Assembly (NCBI GenBank): GCA_041907665.1
Contig: JAYRGW010000005.1
Coordinates: 41,760 to 105,759, forward strand
Length of the DNA: 64,000 bases
Direction: 5' to 3'
Source: JAAYUD01 sp041907665
Lineage (GTDB): Bacteria; Bacteroidota; Bacteroidia; Bacteroidales; Bacteroidaceae
In this document: one piece after another, positions 62,425 to 64,000 of the stretch
Numbering within the stretch: the first letter of the stretch is position 1
How the letters are laid out: each line of letters starts with the position of its first letter
Program-made: the position numbers and the translations under genes
The notes under the pieces: generated by a model
What the model was told of the DNA's origin: nothing
Databases searched by the model: none
Seen by the model: only the letters and a program-made list of their open reading frames with translations

Positions 62425-62497
62425 TCGGAAAGAGGCGATTCGAACGCCCGACCCCTACGTCCCGAACGTAGTGCGCTACCAACTGCGCTACTTTCCG
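62425..62497 (-). tRNA. tRNA-Pro (CGG)
   Basis: A 73-base cloverleaf on the minus strand. The acceptor CGGAAAG pairs with CTTTCCG. The anticodon stem CTACG/CGTAG frames TTCGGGA, so the anticodon is CGG. The T arm is GGGCG-TTCGAAT-CGCCT. The CCA end is not encoded. Confidence 0.95.
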
Positions 62498-62580
62498 ATT
62501 GTGGATGCAAAGGTACGTCATTTTTTGAGATTAGCAAACCTTTCAAAGAAAAATATTATATGAAAAAACGACGTTTTCCA

Positions 62581-62610
62581 TTGCACATTCAAAAAATATA
62601 TCTACCTTTG
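62581..62610 (+). promoter_or_regulatory. Promoter of tRNA-Phe
   Basis: TTG (62581-62583), a 19-base spacer and TACCTTTG (62603-62610). The tRNA starts 19 bases further on, the same distance as at tRNA-Met. Confidence 0.65.
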
Positions 62611-62628
62611 CAACCGCAAAACAAAAAG

Positions 62629-62701
62629 GGTGCCTTAGCTCAGGTGGTAGAGCATCGGACTGAAAATCCGTGTGTCCTTGGTTCGACTCCAAGAGGCACC
62701 A
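62629..62701 (+). tRNA. tRNA-Phe (GAA)
   Basis: A 73-base cloverleaf. The acceptor GGTGCCT pairs with AGGCACC. The anticodon stem CGGAC/ATCCG frames the loop TGAAA, reading anticodon GAA. The T arm is CTTGG-TTCGACT-CCAAG. The CCA end is not encoded. Confidence 0.95.
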
Positions 62702-62710
62702 CTTTTAAGA

Positions 62711-62752
62711 AAGAGAATCATTTCTAATTAGTAGAATGATTCTCTTTTTTTT
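62711..62752 (+). terminator. Terminator of tRNA-Phe
   Basis: A 12-bp perfect stem (AAGAGAATCATT, 62711-62722, with 62735-62746) followed by a run of eight T. Confidence 0.9.
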
Positions 62753-62924
62753 AATCCAAGAAGCCACCGCCATCACCTGTAAAAGTGCCGAATGACATGA
62801 TAAATCCCTTTCATAGAACGTATATTTTTTTTAAAAAGATGTCGATGAAGCCAGAGACATATGTAAAATAAAATATCTAAAATAAAGTATTTCTCAAAAG
62901 CGAACGCTGCACACTCGTTATGCA

Positions 62925-63115
62925 CGAATCGGCCCCTTAGCTATCTGTAAGGGTGTGTTTAGATCGAGTCTAAATAGACCCCTATCGGAAATAACGTTCC
63001 TACAATGTGGTACAGGCTTGATTTTGACACCTCTTTTCGCTGGCGTTGTATACGGTGCATCATTAACATACTGTTTGATAGTGCATAATGGTGTCATACT
63101 GAAGTGACAAAGGTT
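62925..63115 (+). repeat. Dispersed repeat, copy 3
   Basis: This aligns with copy 1 (3294-3486) and, in reverse orientation, copy 2 (30579-30775). Exact shared blocks with copy 2 include GAGTCTAAATAGACCCCTA, CGGAAATAACGTT and the 25-base end block finishing GAAGTGACAAAGG. A frame that gives PYTTPAKRG and LFRL in copies 2 and 3 is also open in much of copy 1, but changes are mostly amino-acid-altering, so a gene is unlikely. Confidence 0.85.
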
Positions 63116-63429
63116 GAAAACAAAGTTGTATTGCAGAAAAAAAGAATCGATGAATATTCGCATAGATGTTGCCTTATTTCCATGTAAATAATTAGAATAC
63201 TACCCCATTTCAGCAGAAGGAAACAACGATAAAATGCTTTGCACACAATCATTTTTCACAACATATTTCAAAGTGAACATTCTCCGATATTCTGATACTT
63301 TTTTATCCTAATCTAAGCTACAGACCATTGTAGAACACTATTTTTGTTATTGTTTCATCGCTCGAATATAACTCGAATTAGAGTCGCAACATAGGCACTC
63401 CGTATGTAATTCGTTGATAAACAGCGAAA

Positions 63430-63491
63430 AATTCATAAGGACGAAAATAAATTTTTCTAGTTACAAACTTTTATTTTCGTCCTTATGAATT
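63430..63491. repeat. Long perfect hairpin H3 (22-bp arms)
   Basis: The arms 63430-63451 (AATTCATAAGGACGAAAATA...) and 63470-63491 are perfect reverse complements, with an 18-base loop containing ctagttacaaac. The loop bases are the reverse complement of those in H2 (31162-31169 region), so the two hairpins are in opposite orientation. Confidence 0.88.
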
Positions 63492-63927
63492 CTTATATTC
63501 GTCGTTATCATTTTTCGAAAACTAAGTGTCGATTCCGTGCATTTGAAAGTATCACTTCAGTATGGTTAAAATAGTATCAGTATTGCTCTACATATTCACT
63601 TCTGAAAACGAGGTCGAAAAAGAATTTTCGCACGCCAACTTTCATCACCCCCTTGTATCGCCCATTATCAGGGCCCATTTGAGAGAAATCATAACGCATT
63701 GATTCTCTGGGAGAAAACATGTTTTTCGTGTCCTATTTTGGCGTCGCGTGAACGTATGAGTCTGATATACAGTCAGTAACGGTGACAGAAACGTTTTCGT
63801 AACTAGAATAGAAAAAACGAGGTTTTACATATCTACACGAGGCATCTTTAAGTATCGGTAAGAACTGGCGACTTCAACAAATCGGTATTGTCTTTATCCT
63901 TCCAAAACGTCATATGCTCCTAAAAAT

Positions 63928-63991
63928 GTTGTCGTATGTTAGTTTTTCCGAAAACTTAAGGACGTCACCGAAAAAACTAACATACGACAAC
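63928..63991. repeat. Perfect hairpin A (20-bp arms)
   Basis: The arms 63928-63947 (GTTGTCGTATGTTAGTTTTT) and 63972-63991 are perfect reverse complements, with a 24-base loop that contains CTTAAGGACGTCAC. Bases 63951-63984 recur exactly, in reverse complement, at 30423-30456. Confidence 0.88.
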
Positions 63992-64000
63992 GGCGGCTGT

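Larger units (their letters stand above)
62753..64000. other. Gene-free, repeat-rich tail
   Basis: This stretch holds no credible gene up to the window edge. It contains dispersed repeat copy 3 (about 62780-63115), hairpin H3 (63430-63491), the shared 18-base motif TATGGTTAAAATAGTATC (63561-63578) and a perfect 20-bp hairpin (63928-63991). The motif CATACTGAAGTGA at the end of copy 3 returns inverted at about 63552-63564. Between 63120 and 63420 I see nothing I recognise. Confidence 0.7.

Noticed and set aside
62918..63163. 81-codon open frame on the minus strand
   Set aside because: As for 30595-30987, it is a by-product of repeat copy 3.

Overview
The window comes from a member of the Bacteroidales, most likely Bacteroides or a close relative. 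The evidence is a SusC/SusD pair with an ECF sigma factor and a FecR anti-sigma factor, an LpxC-FabZ fusion, TAnnTTTG-type promoter boxes instead of -10/-35 hexamers, and few Shine-Dalgarno sites. I do not name a species.

Layout. 1-2705 (+): 3' end of dnaE, trxA, an acidic protein and a six-helix membrane protein. 2706-3688: no gene, but four regularly spaced 18-bp palindromes and a degenerate dispersed repeat. 3689-5981 (-): pyrH-frr-rsgA. 6182-13379 (+): a leucine operon, leuA-leuC-leuD-leuA paralogue-methyltransferase-leuB, preceded by a Leu/Ile-rich leader peptide and a terminator with a matching antiterminator segment. 13601-15706 (-): hisS and an fsa/talC-type aldolase. 15863-18987 (+): a TonB-dependent receptor and an exported nitroreductase. 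19026-21775 (-): metA and a U32 peptidase. 21957-22127 (+): ferredoxin. 22145-24057 (-): an apparently complete group IIC intron beside the terminator shared by ferredoxin and the next operon. 24167-28528 (-): an LptF/LptG permease, ribBA and an aminotransferase. 29163-30318 (+): tRNA-Met and a lipoprotein with a C-terminal zinc ribbon.

30319-31443 and 37746-38962 are gene-free, repeat-filled stretches on either side of a TlpA-SusD-SusC block. The matching ECF sigma factor and FecR gene lie at 38963-40615. 40786-45284 (-): a small membrane protein, a GH130 protein, an SGNH hydrolase and a CocE/NonD hydrolase, the last three secreted. 45579-51052 (+): sbcD-sbcC, then a TM2/DUF2752 pair. 51113-52126: an IS3-family remnant. 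52192-62497 (-): kup, then a housekeeping and lipid A block of prfA, pyrF, an HD phosphohydrolase, lpxD, lpxC-fabZ, lpxA, a PRiA4-like protein and miaA, plus tRNA-Pro. tRNA-Phe (+) is followed by a gene-free, repeat-rich tail to 64000.

The most interesting signals are non-coding. They are a textbook-looking attenuator on the leucine operon; palindrome arrays with a shared CTCAC-N4-GTGAG core at convergent gene ends; and a family of long perfect hairpins and dispersed repeats that recur in four gene-free regions and covary between copies. All annotation here rests on reading the sequence and on knowledge of the protein families; no database was searched.
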